Source of the DNA: an uncultured Kiritimatiellota bacterium
GTDB taxonomy: Bacteria; Verrucomicrobiota; Kiritimatiellia; RFP12; UBA1067
Assembly (NCBI GenBank): GCA_934635225.1
Contig: CAKTYZ010000007.1
Span: 69,436 to 133,435, forward strand
DNA length: 64,000 nucleotides
Direction of reading: 5' to 3'
Part shown: positions 27,352 to 36,046 of the stretch, one piece after another
How the letters are laid out: each line of letters starts with the position of its first letter
Position numbering within the stretch: position 1 is the stretch's first letter
Program-made: the position numbers and the translations under genes
Notes under the pieces: model-generated
What the model was told of the DNA's origin: nothing
The model's database searches: none
Seen by the model: the letters and a program-made list of their open reading frames with translations, nothing else

Positions 27352-28877
27352 AAAAGCTGATTCTGTCTGTTCTGTTCATGTCAATCGCCGGATTGTCGGG
27401 CTTTGCGTCTGCTGGCGGCGGACGGGTGCTGCTTGCCGGCGGCGAGAATGCGGTCTATTCGCCAGACGGCACGCGCCTTGCGTTTCAGAAGAAGCGCGGC
27501 GTGTTCTTTGACATCGGCGTTCTGGAGCTTGCGACAGGCGACGTGACCTGGGTTTCGGAGGGCGCAGGGAATGCAATCTTCCCGACATGGACGCCGAAAG
27601 GCGAACTCGTCTACGTCTACGGGAACGACACCAACACGTCCTATGCGGCGTGGCACACAGGCTCGAAGGACGGCTACAACCTCTATCTTTTCGATAAGGG
27701 GCATGTGCGACAGCTCACGCGGGGGCGCTGGCGGGACTCGACGCCGTCCGTCGCGGCAGATGGCACCGTCTATTTCGCCCGCAGCGAGGGCGTTTACCTG
27801 AGCGACCATGCCCTGTTGTGGGAATTGCCGCTGGAAGACCCGTCGCGGGCACGGCGGCTTCGCGGCTCGTCGTTCGCCGATGGTGCCGGCATCAACCAGC
27901 CGTCCCGTTCGCCGGACGGACACTATTTGGTCTGGGCGGAAATCTACGGCGGGAACTGGGACGCCTGGAACCTGCGCCTCGCGCGCACGGACAATCCGAC
28001 GGTTGACCGTGTGCTCATTCCAATGCGGCAGACGGCGTTCGAGCCGCGCTGGTGCCCGGACTCGCGCACCCTCGTCTACACGGGCTTCGAGGAGGGCGAC
28101 CCGACGTGGGGCATCTACCTGATGGACGTCTTCAGCCGCCGCTACCGCCGGATCTGCAGCGGACGCGGCGGGGCCGTCTCGCCGGACGGACGGAAGCTGG
28201 CCTATTCTGTCGGAGGTGAGTTGCGCGAACGCGTCTTGAGTGCGGCAGACTATCCGTGCGCTGGCAATTCAAAGGTCATGGACGAAGTGAATCCGTCGGC
28301 GGAACCGGGGCGCGTCCTGCTTGCCGGAGGCGAGGTGAAGGGCCAGACGCGCGTGCCGTTCGCCAGCCACGACTTTGGGCGAGACCGCACGCTCTACTGC
28401 CGCGTGAAGGTCTGGTTCAACGGCGGGAAAAGCCAGCAGGACTTCATCAACGTCGATTTCGCGCCGTGGGGAAACCTGGCCTTCCGGGTCTTCTGCTCCG
28501 ACCGGGTGCCGCACCTGTCGACGATGTTCGATAAGAGCGAGTGGATCCCGATGCTCGGGCCGAGACCCCTGACGGAGGGCGAATACACGCTGACGGGCAT
28601 TCGCGGCGGCGACGGACGGCTCTATTTCTCGATGGACGGCTCCTATCCGCTGATGCGGCCGATGACGCAGTGGAATGTGCCGCTTGACGGATCGCGGGAG
28701 GTCCTCCTGTCGCGCAACCTGACGGCGGGCGCGCAGTGGCATCGCGCGCTGGACGGCACGGGCGGCGAGTTGCGCGCGGTCGATGCCGCCGTTCCCGCGT
28801 CAAGGGTCCTCGCGTGGGAGGTCGGCTCCGGCTGGCCAGAAGGCGTGCCGAGGCTGCTGGACGTCTTCAGGGACTGA
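27348..28877 (+). CDS. Secreted TolB-like beta-propeller protein with C-terminal jellyroll-like domain
   Basis: 509 residues. Signal peptide (KKLILSVLFMSIAGLSGFAS). Residues 35-305 are PD40/TolB-type propeller blades (AVYSPDGTRLAFQKK, QPSRSPDGHYLVWAE, EPRWCPDSRTLVYTG, GGAVSPDGRKLAYSV). Residues 320-500 are beta-rich with no recognised motif, perhaps a LamG-like domain. Last gene of the locus starting at 13153. Propellers of this kind often accompany glycan-degradation loci, possibly as oligosaccharide-binding or lyase-like proteins; the activity here is unknown. Confidence 0.65.
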   Translation: MKKLILSVLFMSIAGLSGFASAGGGRVLLAGGENAVYSPDGTRLAFQKKRGVFFDIGVLELATGDVTWVSEGAGNAIFPTWTPKGELVYVYGNDTNTSYAAWHTGSKDGYNLYLFDKGHVRQLTRGRWRDSTPSVAADGTVYFARSEGVYLSDHALLWELPLEDPSRARRLRGSSFADGAGINQPSRSPDGHYLVWAEIYGGNWDAWNLRLARTDNPTVDRVLIPMRQTAFEPRWCPDSRTLVYTGFEEGDPTWGIYLMDVFSRRYRRICSGRGGAVSPDGRKLAYSVGGELRERVLSAADYPCAGNSKVMDEVNPSAEPGRVLLAGGEVKGQTRVPFASHDFGRDRTLYCRVKVWFNGGKSQQDFINVDFAPWGNLAFRVFCSDRVPHLSTMFDKSEWIPMLGPRPLTEGEYTLTGIRGGDGRLYFSMDGSYPLMRPMTQWNVPLDGSREVLLSRNLTAGAQWHRALDGTGGELRAVDAAVPASRVLAWEVGSGWPEGVPRLLDVFRD

Positions 28878-28921
28878 AAAGGCTTTATTGTTCTGTTCGT
28901 GCGCGATGGACGCGGCATGAA

Positions 28922-29344
28922 TTAACACGCATTCCCGACCGAGGAAGTTGGTCGTCGGGTCAATCCGCTCACTTCGCCGCGGTCGATGGTCAGTTCACGC
29001 TCCGCCAGTCCTTTCTGCAACAGACGCACCTCTGATGGCGTGAGCGACGTCTTGCGCACGGACAGCATTCGCACTGGATCGGAACCGGTCAGCGTCTTCG
29101 GGTCAAACGCCGGAAGCGATTCCGCCTGTGTCGCCGACGCAAAGGTCATGTCGTCCAGAACGATTTCGGGAATGCCGTCCCGACCGTCGCCCGTTACCGT
29201 CGCCGCGTCAAATGTCGGCAGTTGCCCGTGTTCCCACCCCGCCTCAAACGTCGCTTGATTCAGAAATATCTCGCCAGCATAATGATTGAGCACATTTGCC
29301 GGCCGTGCGGCGATTCGGCCTGTCAGCCGCCGGATACGGCACAT
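28922..29344 (-). CDS. Hypothetical 140-residue ORF, possibly a gene fragment
   Basis: Minus-strand frame with protein-like composition (HYAGEIFLNQATFEAGWEHG, DGRDGIPEIVLDDMTF). No signal peptide, membrane helix or known domain seen. It ends at a normal stop and starts only 21 bp from repeat C, so it may be the tail of a disrupted gene. No ribosome site is evident. Confidence 0.3.
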   Translation of the reverse strand: MCRIRRLTGRIAARPANVLNHYAGEIFLNQATFEAGWEHGQLPTFDAATVTGDGRDGIPEIVLDDMTFASATQAESLPAFDPKTLTGSDPVRMLSVRKTSLTPSEVRLLQKGLAERELTIDRGEVSGLTRRPTSSVGNAC

Positions 29345-29365
29345 CCGGCTGAACCCCCACGGCAG

Positions 29366-29741
29366 CGCCGCTATCTCGTCCCCGTCGATCTCCTCGAGCG
29401 CCTCCGCCAGACGGCGGACAGTGGAGAGGAAACGGACACGGCGAAGTGGATGACCCGATAGACAGACGAGAATCAGATGAAGGTCTTTCTCATTCGTCTG
29501 TGTGTGTGCCGAACCTTAAGAAATGTGCTGCAATACACAAGCCATGAAAGCATTTGATTCGGAAGTCGGACAGGAGGTTTCCGTCTTGAGGGAGGCGGGA
29601 CGCGTTCGTGGGTTGGCGTCGGCGCGTTGACCGCAAGGCGAGGAACGGCATGGGAAATCGACGGACATCGGGTTCCTCGTGGATGGTGGCAATCCCATGA
29701 CCTGCCTCTCTTCTTTGCTGACCCGTTAGATATTGCCATTT
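29366..29741 (+). repeat. Mosaic of dispersed repeats C, A and B
   Basis: Contains repeat C (29366-29478, also at 22202), repeat A (29569-29652, also at 11705) and repeat B (29657-29741, also at 22315). C and B are contiguous at 22202-22399 but are separated here by 178 bp that include A. The rest of the 28878-30037 gap holds the small minus-strand ORF above and a promoter; no other gene is seen. Confidence 0.9.
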
Positions 29742-29770
29742 GGGGGCGAAATCCCCGGCTGGAGCCCGCT

Positions 29771-29799
29771 TTACAAGCCCAAGCCAAAACTGCTATAAT
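29771..29799 (+). promoter_or_regulatory. Promoter upstream of the kinase-sigma operon
   Basis: TTACAA at 29771-29776, a 17-bp spacer, TATAAT at 29794-29799. The leader to the kinase start is about 235 nt long and contains no clear gene. Confidence 0.6.
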
Positions 29800-30037
29800 G
29801 TCGGCAACAAGCAAGAAAGCCTCGTCAGCGCAGGGCTATGCAACGGGTGTTGCACTGGCTAATGGATGGCGGGAGCCGAAAGGTGCGCGACTCATGCGAA
29901 CGAGAAATGCGAAAGCGATGCTGAATGTTTCAATCTTGTCGGGGGAACGGTGGATTCTCCGCCCGGCCTGTTTGCTGTTGACGCCGCCCTGGTGTGGCTT
30001 GGCGGCGACGCCGTGCGCCCTGTCGTGACGGAACGAG

Positions 30038-31117
30038 ATGTGTGCGCACGCCATGCTTTTCCGTGAAGGAGACGAAATCGGGCCGTATCGCATTGTCCGT
30101 GCGCTGGGGCAGGGCGGCATGGGGACCGTGTACGAGGTCGAGCATGCGAAGCTCGGCGTGCATTACGCGCTGAAGACGTTCACGCTTGACCATGGTCACG
30201 TCGATCTCTTCCGCAGGCGGTTCCTGGCCGAAGGCAAGGTCCTGGCGCGGCTTCGGCATCCGCACATCGCGCGTGTCTTCGACCTCGACATCCTTGAAGG
30301 CGGTGCGCTCGCCTACTTTGTCATGGATCTTGTCCATTACAAGGACGGCGTGTCCTATACGCTCGCCGACCTGGAGGTCGGCGGCGCCGACGAGGAGCAT
30401 CTTGTCCGCTGGTTCGTCCAACTCGCGTCGGCGCTCGACTACATTCATGGCCTTGGAATCGTCCATCGCGACATCAAGCTCGACAACATCCTTCTCGATG
30501 ACAAGGGAGGTGTGACGCTGGGCGATTTCGGCATCTCGAAGTTCGAGGGCGAGCGGATCCGCAGAGAGGTGGACGTGAGCCGCACGGTTGTCTCGACCGA
30601 CGGCGGCGCGCGGGCGGGCGGCCTTGTCATGGGGACGGCCGGGTACATGGCCCCGGAGGTCTTACGCGGACAGCCCGCGACGGGCGCCGCCGACGCCTAT
30701 GCGCTCGGCGTCACGTTCTTTCGTCTCCTGACAGGCATCTGGTACGAACCCGACACGAACGTGTTGAATCTCCTGGCGCCGTTTGACGATGTTTGGTCGA
30801 AGATCCTGCCGCCGATGCTGGCGAGGGATCCTGCGGAACGTCCGGTGCGGCTTCTCCCGCTCGCGGAACGGCTCAGGACGGCGACGTGCGCGTCGATCGC
30901 GAAGACGGCCGTCACTTCGTCTGTTGGACGGGACGCGAGCCGCAGTCGGCTGCGATTAGGCTCCTGGCGCTCTTGCGGACGGCACGGGCTTGGCCTTGCG
31001 CTTCTTGCCGCCCTTTCGCTTGCCGTCGGAATCTTTGCGTGGAGGGCTTGGCGTCCTCAGGAGCACTCGGCGGACTTCTACGACCATCTCCACGAAATTC
31101 CCACTTGCCTTTCATGA
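30038..31117 (+). CDS. Hanks-type Ser/Thr protein kinase, membrane-anchored
   Basis: 359 residues (a start at 30053 would give 354). Kinase domain at about residues 17-285 with all key elements: glycine loop LGQGGMGTVY, Lys46 in YALK, HRDIKLDN (catalytic Asp145), DFG Asp163 and GTAGYMAPE. One transmembrane helix lies near the C-terminus (LGLALLAALSLAVGIFAW) with only about 25 residues beyond it, so almost no extracellular sensor exists. It overlaps the sigma factor gene as ATGA, which suggests the kinase acts with that sigma factor. Confidence 0.92.
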   Translation: MCAHAMLFREGDEIGPYRIVRALGQGGMGTVYEVEHAKLGVHYALKTFTLDHGHVDLFRRRFLAEGKVLARLRHPHIARVFDLDILEGGALAYFVMDLVHYKDGVSYTLADLEVGGADEEHLVRWFVQLASALDYIHGLGIVHRDIKLDNILLDDKGGVTLGDFGISKFEGERIRREVDVSRTVVSTDGGARAGGLVMGTAGYMAPEVLRGQPATGAADAYALGVTFFRLLTGIWYEPDTNVLNLLAPFDDVWSKILPPMLARDPAERPVRLLPLAERLRTATCASIAKTAVTSSVGRDASRSRLRLGSWRSCGRHGLGLALLAALSLAVGIFAWRAWRPQEHSADFYDHLHEIPTCLS

Positions 31118-31728
31118 GCGCATTCCCCGAGACCCCTGTCACGTTGTTGGCGCGCCTTGCCGCGCGGGCCACCGGTCGTTCTGACGAGACGGCGTGGGTG
31201 CGGCTGTTCGAGCTCTACGAGCCGGCCATCCGCAAGTTCTCCGAACGGCACGGCGCGGGCGCAGACGGCGAGGACGTTGCGCAGGAAATCTTCCTGAAGC
31301 TCGTCGACGTCCTGCGCGGCGGCGGCTTCAAGGTCGGGGGCGGGGCCGGGAAGTTCCGTTCGTACCTCGCGACGCTCATTCGTCGCGAACTTGTCAGCCG
31401 CTGGCGGAAGGCTCAGGCGCGCGGCGGAGCGGGATGCCGTTCGCTGGACGATCCGGATGCGGGAATCGACGTGCCGGTCGATTCCGAGACGGCGGCGGTC
31501 ATTGACGCGAAGTGGCGGTTCGCGCGGCATGAGGCGGCGGTGGAACACGCACTCACGAAGACCGCGCTCTCGGAGCAGTCGAAGGCCGTCTACCGCGCCT
31601 ACGTGCTGGAAGAACGCCCGATTGGCGAGGTCGCGTCGGCGTTCGGCCTCACGAACAACGCCGTCTCGCAGGTCAAGACGCGCGTCGAGCGGATGATTGC
31701 CGCAATCGAGGCCGAATATGGAGAGTAG
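31114..31728 (+). CDS. ECF-like RNA polymerase sigma factor
   Basis: 204 residues. Region 2 is visible as FELYEPAIRKFSERH and GEDVAQEIFLKLVDVL (residues 30-70), followed by LIRRELVSRWRKA. Region 4 is LSEQSKAVYRAYVLEERPIG with the HTH EVASAFGLTNNAVSQVKTRV near the C-terminus. It resembles the planctomycete/PVC ECF groups found beside protein kinases. No anti-sigma gene follows; the overlapping kinase is the natural regulator candidate. The target promoter is not identifiable here. Confidence 0.85.
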   Translation: MSAFPETPVTLLARLAARATGRSDETAWVRLFELYEPAIRKFSERHGAGADGEDVAQEIFLKLVDVLRGGGFKVGGGAGKFRSYLATLIRRELVSRWRKAQARGGAGCRSLDDPDAGIDVPVDSETAAVIDAKWRFARHEAAVEHALTKTALSEQSKAVYRAYVLEERPIGEVASAFGLTNNAVSQVKTRVERMIAAIEAEYGE

Positions 31729-31750
31729 CCCAATTTCAAATTCCAAATTC

Positions 31751-31837
31751 AGGTCTGACCTAATTTTGTAATCCGCGTGGCAAAGCGGCTTCCACGGCAA
31801 AAATATGGTATACTGTTTTCAAAATCAGGTCAGACCT
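31751..31837. repeat. RAYT-associated palindromes, left pair
   Basis: AGGTCTGACCT at 31751-31761 and AGGTCAGACCT at 31827-31837. Their flanks (ATTTTGTAAT on the right of the first, AAAATC on the left of the second) show the two copies are inverted relative to each other, a REPIN-like layout. They bracket a TATACT box at 31809-31814. Confidence 0.85.
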
Positions 31838-31853
31838 AAATCTGGAAATCACA

Positions 31854-32954
31854 ATGGGCGTATCGAACTTTCGCATTCGGGAAACCGCTACGGTTCATCA
31901 CATCCTGAACCGCATCGCGCATCGCGTCTTCTTTCTTCGAGACGAGGAGCGCAATGACTTCATTGAGATGATGCGGCGCGTTGCTGAATTCACCGGCGTC
32001 AAATTGCTCGGCTGGTGCGTCATGACCAATCATTTCCACATTCTTGCCTTTCTTCCTGAACGCGAAGAGATCTGCGAGGACGAGATCGTTCGACGCATTG
32101 GCATCCTGAAAGGAGTAAGCGCAGGCGAGGCCTTGCGGTCTAAACTGGAGAAGCTGCGTTCTGGCTCGTCTGAAGGCGATGCGGAAGTCCAGACGGTTCT
32201 TGACGGCTACAGGCGCCGGATGCACGACATCGGATCGTTCATGAAGATTCTCAAGCAATGGTTCACGGAAGAGTACAATCGCCGCTCGTCGCATGTCGGC
32301 ACGCTTTGGGAGTCCGCCTACATTGACCGTGCCGTTGCGTTCAAAACTGCGAGCATGGCGAAGGTGCTTGCCTACATTTGCCTCAACCCGATTCGCGGTG
32401 GCCTCTGCGCAAGGTATGACGAGTACGTCTGGTCGAGCCTGTACGCGGTGTCGCGGGGCGATCGGCTGGCGATTGACGGGCTCAGGTTCGTCTACGGCGA
32501 AGAGGCGGGTGTGGAGGAGATGAAGGAGGCGCTTTGTCGCCAAATGGATGTCATGCTGGACGCGGAGAAACGACAGTGGGCGCAGGAGGTCGCAAGACGG
32601 CGGGCGGCGGGCTATCCGGTGCCGGAGAATCCGCTTACGGACGAGGCCTATGTCGCGCAAGCGGCCGCCCATCTGGAGGAGGCCATTCGTGCAGGGACGA
32701 CACTCCATGAACAGTCGCTCGTCTACAGGAAGTGCGAAGAGAGGCGCAAGGACATCCAGCGGCGGATCGTCGAGGAAATTCGGAAGATGCCGATGGTGTC
32801 TGTCAGGGTCTTGTCCAGACGGGTGGGAGTTTCTGTGGCAACGGCCTATGAGTATGTCAGGGATCTTGTGTCAAGGGGAGTGCTAAGTCGTGAAAACCGA
32901 ATGGATGGGTGGACGATTGACGAATCGGAATTTATAAAATTAGGTCTGACCTGA
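31854..32954 (+). CDS. REP-associated tyrosine transposase (RAYT, IS200/IS605-like)
   Basis: 366 residues. The TnpA_REP fold starts at the N-terminus (TATVHHILNRIAHRVFFLRD) with the HUH motif in VMTNHFHILAF near residue 62. The catalytic Tyr is probably in EEYNRRSSHVGTLWESAYI. The C-terminal third contains an HTH-like stretch (SVRVLSRRVGVSVATAYEYV). The last codons and stop are formed by an AGGTCTGACCT palindrome. Single-copy, non-self-mobilising RAYTs usually process their cognate REP palindromes, four of which flank this gene. Confidence 0.88.
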   Translation: MGVSNFRIRETATVHHILNRIAHRVFFLRDEERNDFIEMMRRVAEFTGVKLLGWCVMTNHFHILAFLPEREEICEDEIVRRIGILKGVSAGEALRSKLEKLRSGSSEGDAEVQTVLDGYRRRMHDIGSFMKILKQWFTEEYNRRSSHVGTLWESAYIDRAVAFKTASMAKVLAYICLNPIRGGLCARYDEYVWSSLYAVSRGDRLAIDGLRFVYGEEAGVEEMKEALCRQMDVMLDAEKRQWAQEVARRRAAGYPVPENPLTDEAYVAQAAAHLEEAIRAGTTLHEQSLVYRKCEERRKDIQRRIVEEIRKMPMVSVRVLSRRVGVSVATAYEYVRDLVSRGVLSRENRMDGWTIDESEFIKLGLT

Positions 32955-33042
32955 TTTTGTAATGTCATTGGCGGGAGGCGGATGCGTGTCATGTTGAAGA
33001 GGCGGTGAGAACAAGATGCAATTTCAAAATTAGGTCTGACCT
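32942..33042. repeat. RAYT-associated palindromes, right pair
   Basis: AGGTCTGACCT at 32942-32952 (overlapping the RAYT stop codon) and at 33032-33042. The 22 bp of the first, through ATTTTGTAAT, nearly repeat 31751-31772. Confidence 0.85.
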
Positions 33043-33069
33043 GAATTTAGACAACAAGGAGAAGCGAAA

Positions 33070-34533
33070 ATGAAGAGAATCGTGTTGGTTTTGGGTGCGT
33101 TTGGCGCGGTTGCGGCGGTTGCGATGCCGACGCGCGAGGAGCTTGTCGTGGCGCAGAAGGCGGTGAAGGCGGCCACGGCGGCGGACGTTCTGGCCCTCAA
33201 GGAGGGCGAGAGGAAGCCGGGGGACGTGGCGGCGGCGCATGTCGCGCTCGCCGAACAGGCGGCGACGGAGGCCGAGGCTTATCTCTTCCTGCAGGGCGCG
33301 TTCGGCCTTTACGCGAAGGCGAAGGCGTACGACGCGGCGGCGGATGTCCTTGAGAAGATGTCGCACATGATTTCGGATCTGCGTCCCGACGTCATCCTTG
33401 AGCTCTGCGGCCGGGCGGCCATTCGTTCGCTGCGCGAGAAGTCGCCGCGCCTCTACGCCATCCGGGAGGCCGCGCGCCAGTCGGCACAGGAGAACCGGGG
33501 GCGCTCCGCGTCCGAAAAGGCTGCGAGCGCCGCCCTGCCGGAAGTCGAAGGCGGCGATCCGTACAAGTTCGTCCTCGACGCGAAGAAGAACGTAGCCGTC
33601 GAGCTTGCCGCCTGTCCGCCGGGAGAAATCAAGATGTGGGAGACTTCACACAAGAATAGCGACAACCAGAAGGTTCACCTCTTGCGTCTCACGTATCCGT
33701 TCCTCATGATGACGGGGCAGATGACCTTTGGCGAAATTGAGGCAATCGACGCAAAGATCGCCGACAAGGTCAAGCGCCGCTATTTTAACGCCTATGATCC
33801 TGCGTTCAAGAACTTTGCCGAGGCCCATCGCCTTGTGGATGGCTTGATGGCGGCATCCGTGAAATTAGGGGAAGTGGAGGCTTTGCTCAAGAAGTTGAAC
33901 GAGCAGGTCTGGCGGCAGCCCAAATTCCGGGCGTTCAAGGGCTATGCGTTCAGGCTTGCGACCGAGGCGGAGCACCAGTATGCGCTTTGCGCCAGCCGGG
34001 ATTTTGGCGGGATGACCGCCTTGGATGGCAAGGACTGGCGAAAGGCCTACTGGCAGGCGCAGGAGGCATTCCCCAAGTCGGTGCTGGACGGCTTGAAGCG
34101 AGACTGGGAATATCCGCTTCCGACGCGATCCTACGTTCAGGAGACGTTCAGGGGGAACGGCTGGGGGATTGACGCAATGATGCGCGAGCTCCACAATGCC
34201 GTGTGCGACACGATTCCCCTTGTCATGAACGAGAAATCCGGGAAGCCCGCCTGGCGGATCGACGGCTGCGACGGGCCCGTGGCGGACGTGTCACAGTATG
34301 CGTCCGAGGAAGTCGATCCCGTCCACCTGTTCAAGGGGAAGAAGGCACATCGCGTGTCCCTTGCGGGGACGCACTGGAAGTGCCAGATGAGGGACGCCTT
34401 GGCGGATTCCCCCAAGGCGGATATCGGCCCCGTCCGCCTCGTCTTCGCGCCGAAGCTCTCGGCGCTGAACGTGTATCCGCGCACGGCGAAGGCCGGCCCG
34501 CTGAAGGCCGTCGGCGGCGCGGCTGAAAAATAA
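33070..34533 (+). CDS. Secreted SUMF1/FGE-like domain protein
   Basis: 487 residues with a signal peptide (KRIVLVLGAFGAVAAVAMP). Residues 20-160 are Ala/Glu-rich helices. Residues 165-480 resemble a formylglycine-generating-enzyme fold: PYKFVLDAKKNVAVELAACP at the entry, FLMMTGQMTFGEIEAI, YAFRLATEAEHQYAL (the YRLPTEAEWEYA-like block) and PVRLVFAPK at the end. The sequence is far from canonical FGE and I cannot place the copper-binding Cys pair, so catalysis is doubtful. AAGGAG precedes the ATG. The gene starts 28 bp after the last RAYT palindrome. Confidence 0.6.
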   Translation: MKRIVLVLGAFGAVAAVAMPTREELVVAQKAVKAATAADVLALKEGERKPGDVAAAHVALAEQAATEAEAYLFLQGAFGLYAKAKAYDAAADVLEKMSHMISDLRPDVILELCGRAAIRSLREKSPRLYAIREAARQSAQENRGRSASEKAASAALPEVEGGDPYKFVLDAKKNVAVELAACPPGEIKMWETSHKNSDNQKVHLLRLTYPFLMMTGQMTFGEIEAIDAKIADKVKRRYFNAYDPAFKNFAEAHRLVDGLMAASVKLGEVEALLKKLNEQVWRQPKFRAFKGYAFRLATEAEHQYALCASRDFGGMTALDGKDWRKAYWQAQEAFPKSVLDGLKRDWEYPLPTRSYVQETFRGNGWGIDAMMRELHNAVCDTIPLVMNEKSGKPAWRIDGCDGPVADVSQYASEEVDPVHLFKGKKAHRVSLAGTHWKCQMRDALADSPKADIGPVRLVFAPKLSALNVYPRTAKAGPLKAVGGAAEK

Positions 34534-34580
34534 TCGAGATTCCGCTGTCATTCTGCGTCGGCGCGTGCGTGTCTGTCTAT

Positions 34581-34646
34581 GCGACCGGTATCCCGAAGGG
34601 GAGACCGAGGTTGTGGCGCTGCCCTCCCTTCGGGCATACCAGTCGC
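34581..34646. repeat. Large imperfect inverted repeat (23-bp arms)
   Basis: Arms at 34581-34603 and 34624-34646 (GCGACCGGTATC... against GCGACTGGTATG... on the other strand) with a 20-nt loop. No T-run follows, so a simple rho-independent terminator is unlikely. It lies between the SUMF1-like gene and the FRG gene. Confidence 0.7.
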
Positions 34647-34677
34647 CTCGGCGGAAACGCGGTGCGGGGATGTTCAG

Positions 34678-35613
34678 ATGAAATATGCAGAATGCCATTC
34701 GGTGGCGGACATCGTGCGCGAGGTCTTTGACCTCGTGCAATGGGATCGTTCACGCGCGCACGGCGGGCGCGTGGCTTACTATTTCCGTGGCGAGAACGCA
34801 AACCACGAAGGCGGGGACGATGTGCCGCGCGATCTCTTGACGCCGGGAATCTATCGTGGCGACTCGTTGCTGAAATTCGAGCCGGAGATCTTCAACGAGG
34901 CGCTGCGGGTATTCCCGGAGGAGTTCGTGCGAGACCGAACGACCTTCGAGATCCTGACGCGCATGCAACACTACGGCTATCCCACGCGGCTTCTGGACGT
35001 CACGCCCAAGCTGATGACGGCGATTGGGATGGTGCGTTCGCAGAGAGGGCGGAATGGCGAAACGCGCAAACGCCAAAACGGGTTCATCCATGTCTTTCGC
35101 GTCAATGCGGATCGGATCAAGTACGGGACGAGCGATACGGTGACGGCCCTCAGCAACCTGGCGCGAATCAAGAGCGATCATGTGATGATCGAAGATCTTC
35201 GGTATTTGAAGGCCGAATGCAAAAACGAGCGGGCGGGGTTCTTCTGGGAGAAGGGGAGCCAGACGACGGACGCACTGGAACGGGACGTCCAGAAGGTCTG
35301 GTGTGTCCGCCCGATGGTGAACAACATCCGCGTCAATTTCCAGGCGGGCGAGTTCTTCCTCTTCGGATGCCATGACCAGAAGAAACCGCTGCAGGCGACC
35401 TTTGCCGAGTCGGAATACGACGATTCGCGCTCACCGACCGAGGGAATCGCGCGAATCGGCATCCTGACCGTCACGCCGCGCGCCAAGGAGGAGATGGATG
35501 ATTTCGTGGAATGCCTTGACATTGGCGATGAGCGTCTTTATCCCGATTTCGCTCATCATTCAGAGATGCTACGTGAGAAATACGAGAAGGAGACGGCAAA
35601 TGGGAATGGATGA
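34678..35613 (+). CDS. FRG-domain protein
   Basis: 311 residues. The FRG domain is recognised from YYFRGENANHEGGDDVPRDL near residue 35 and FEILTRMQHYGYPTRLLDVT near 90, followed by NGFIHVFRVN. FRG proteins are frequent in prophages and defence islands, but their activity is not established. The ATG at 34678 starts the conserved part (MKYAECHSVAD). The gene overlaps the following small gene by 14 nt, so the two are probably translated together. Confidence 0.82.
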   Translation: MKYAECHSVADIVREVFDLVQWDRSRAHGGRVAYYFRGENANHEGGDDVPRDLLTPGIYRGDSLLKFEPEIFNEALRVFPEEFVRDRTTFEILTRMQHYGYPTRLLDVTPKLMTAIGMVRSQRGRNGETRKRQNGFIHVFRVNADRIKYGTSDTVTALSNLARIKSDHVMIEDLRYLKAECKNERAGFFWEKGSQTTDALERDVQKVWCVRPMVNNIRVNFQAGEFFLFGCHDQKKPLQATFAESEYDDSRSPTEGIARIGILTVTPRAKEEMDDFVECLDIGDERLYPDFAHHSEMLREKYEKETANGNG

Positions 35614-36001
35614 TAAGAAGCAGCTTTTCTGGGTCACAGAGGGATATCTGAAGGAGGTGGCTGTGCCATTTGGAAATTCCACGCAATGTGAGGTTGAATT
35701 GGAGCCGGCTGTACCATTTAAGATAGATTCGGGAGGACAGAATGGCATTTTGTTTATCCTTTTTGAACAACAGCTAATGAAACAGTTTCCTGGGTTGAAT
35801 TCACTTATCGGAGATTCAAAAGGCCACAAGGAATTACGAGCTATTGTCATGTCGCAAACTTGTCGCTTTTGCGTCTCGAAGATTTCTGATTGCATTGGAA
35901 TGGCAATGCAACTTATGTCGTTGAAATCAACGCGACAGAAAGTGCGAATTTGGCTATCTGTTCCAGACCAGCGGAGCGTTGCTCGTGTCGATGCGATTTG
36001 A
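35600..36001 (+). CDS. Small unknown partner of the FRG gene
   Basis: 133 residues, no recognised domain, signal peptide or membrane helix. AAGGAG lies just upstream of the ATG inside the end of the FRG gene. Visible features: an aromatic start (QLFWVTEGYLKEV), a hydrophobic mid-stretch (NGILFILFEQQL) and scattered Cys (SQTCRFCVSKISDC). Base composition becomes AT-richer than in the upstream genes, as in the next gene. Function unknown; the overlap suggests a two-gene unit. Confidence 0.6.
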   Translation: MGMDDKKQLFWVTEGYLKEVAVPFGNSTQCEVELEPAVPFKIDSGGQNGILFILFEQQLMKQFPGLNSLIGDSKGHKELRAIVMSQTCRFCVSKISDCIGMAMQLMSLKSTRQKVRIWLSVPDQRSVARVDAI

Positions 36002-36046
36002 TTCCAAAGTCAAAGATTAAGGCGTTATGAAAGGATGATGTAAGAA

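Noticed and set aside
29627..30028. 133-residue plus-strand frame before the kinase
   Set aside because: Lies in repeats A and B and promoter DNA, has no domain or ribosome site, and starts in non-coding repeat sequence.
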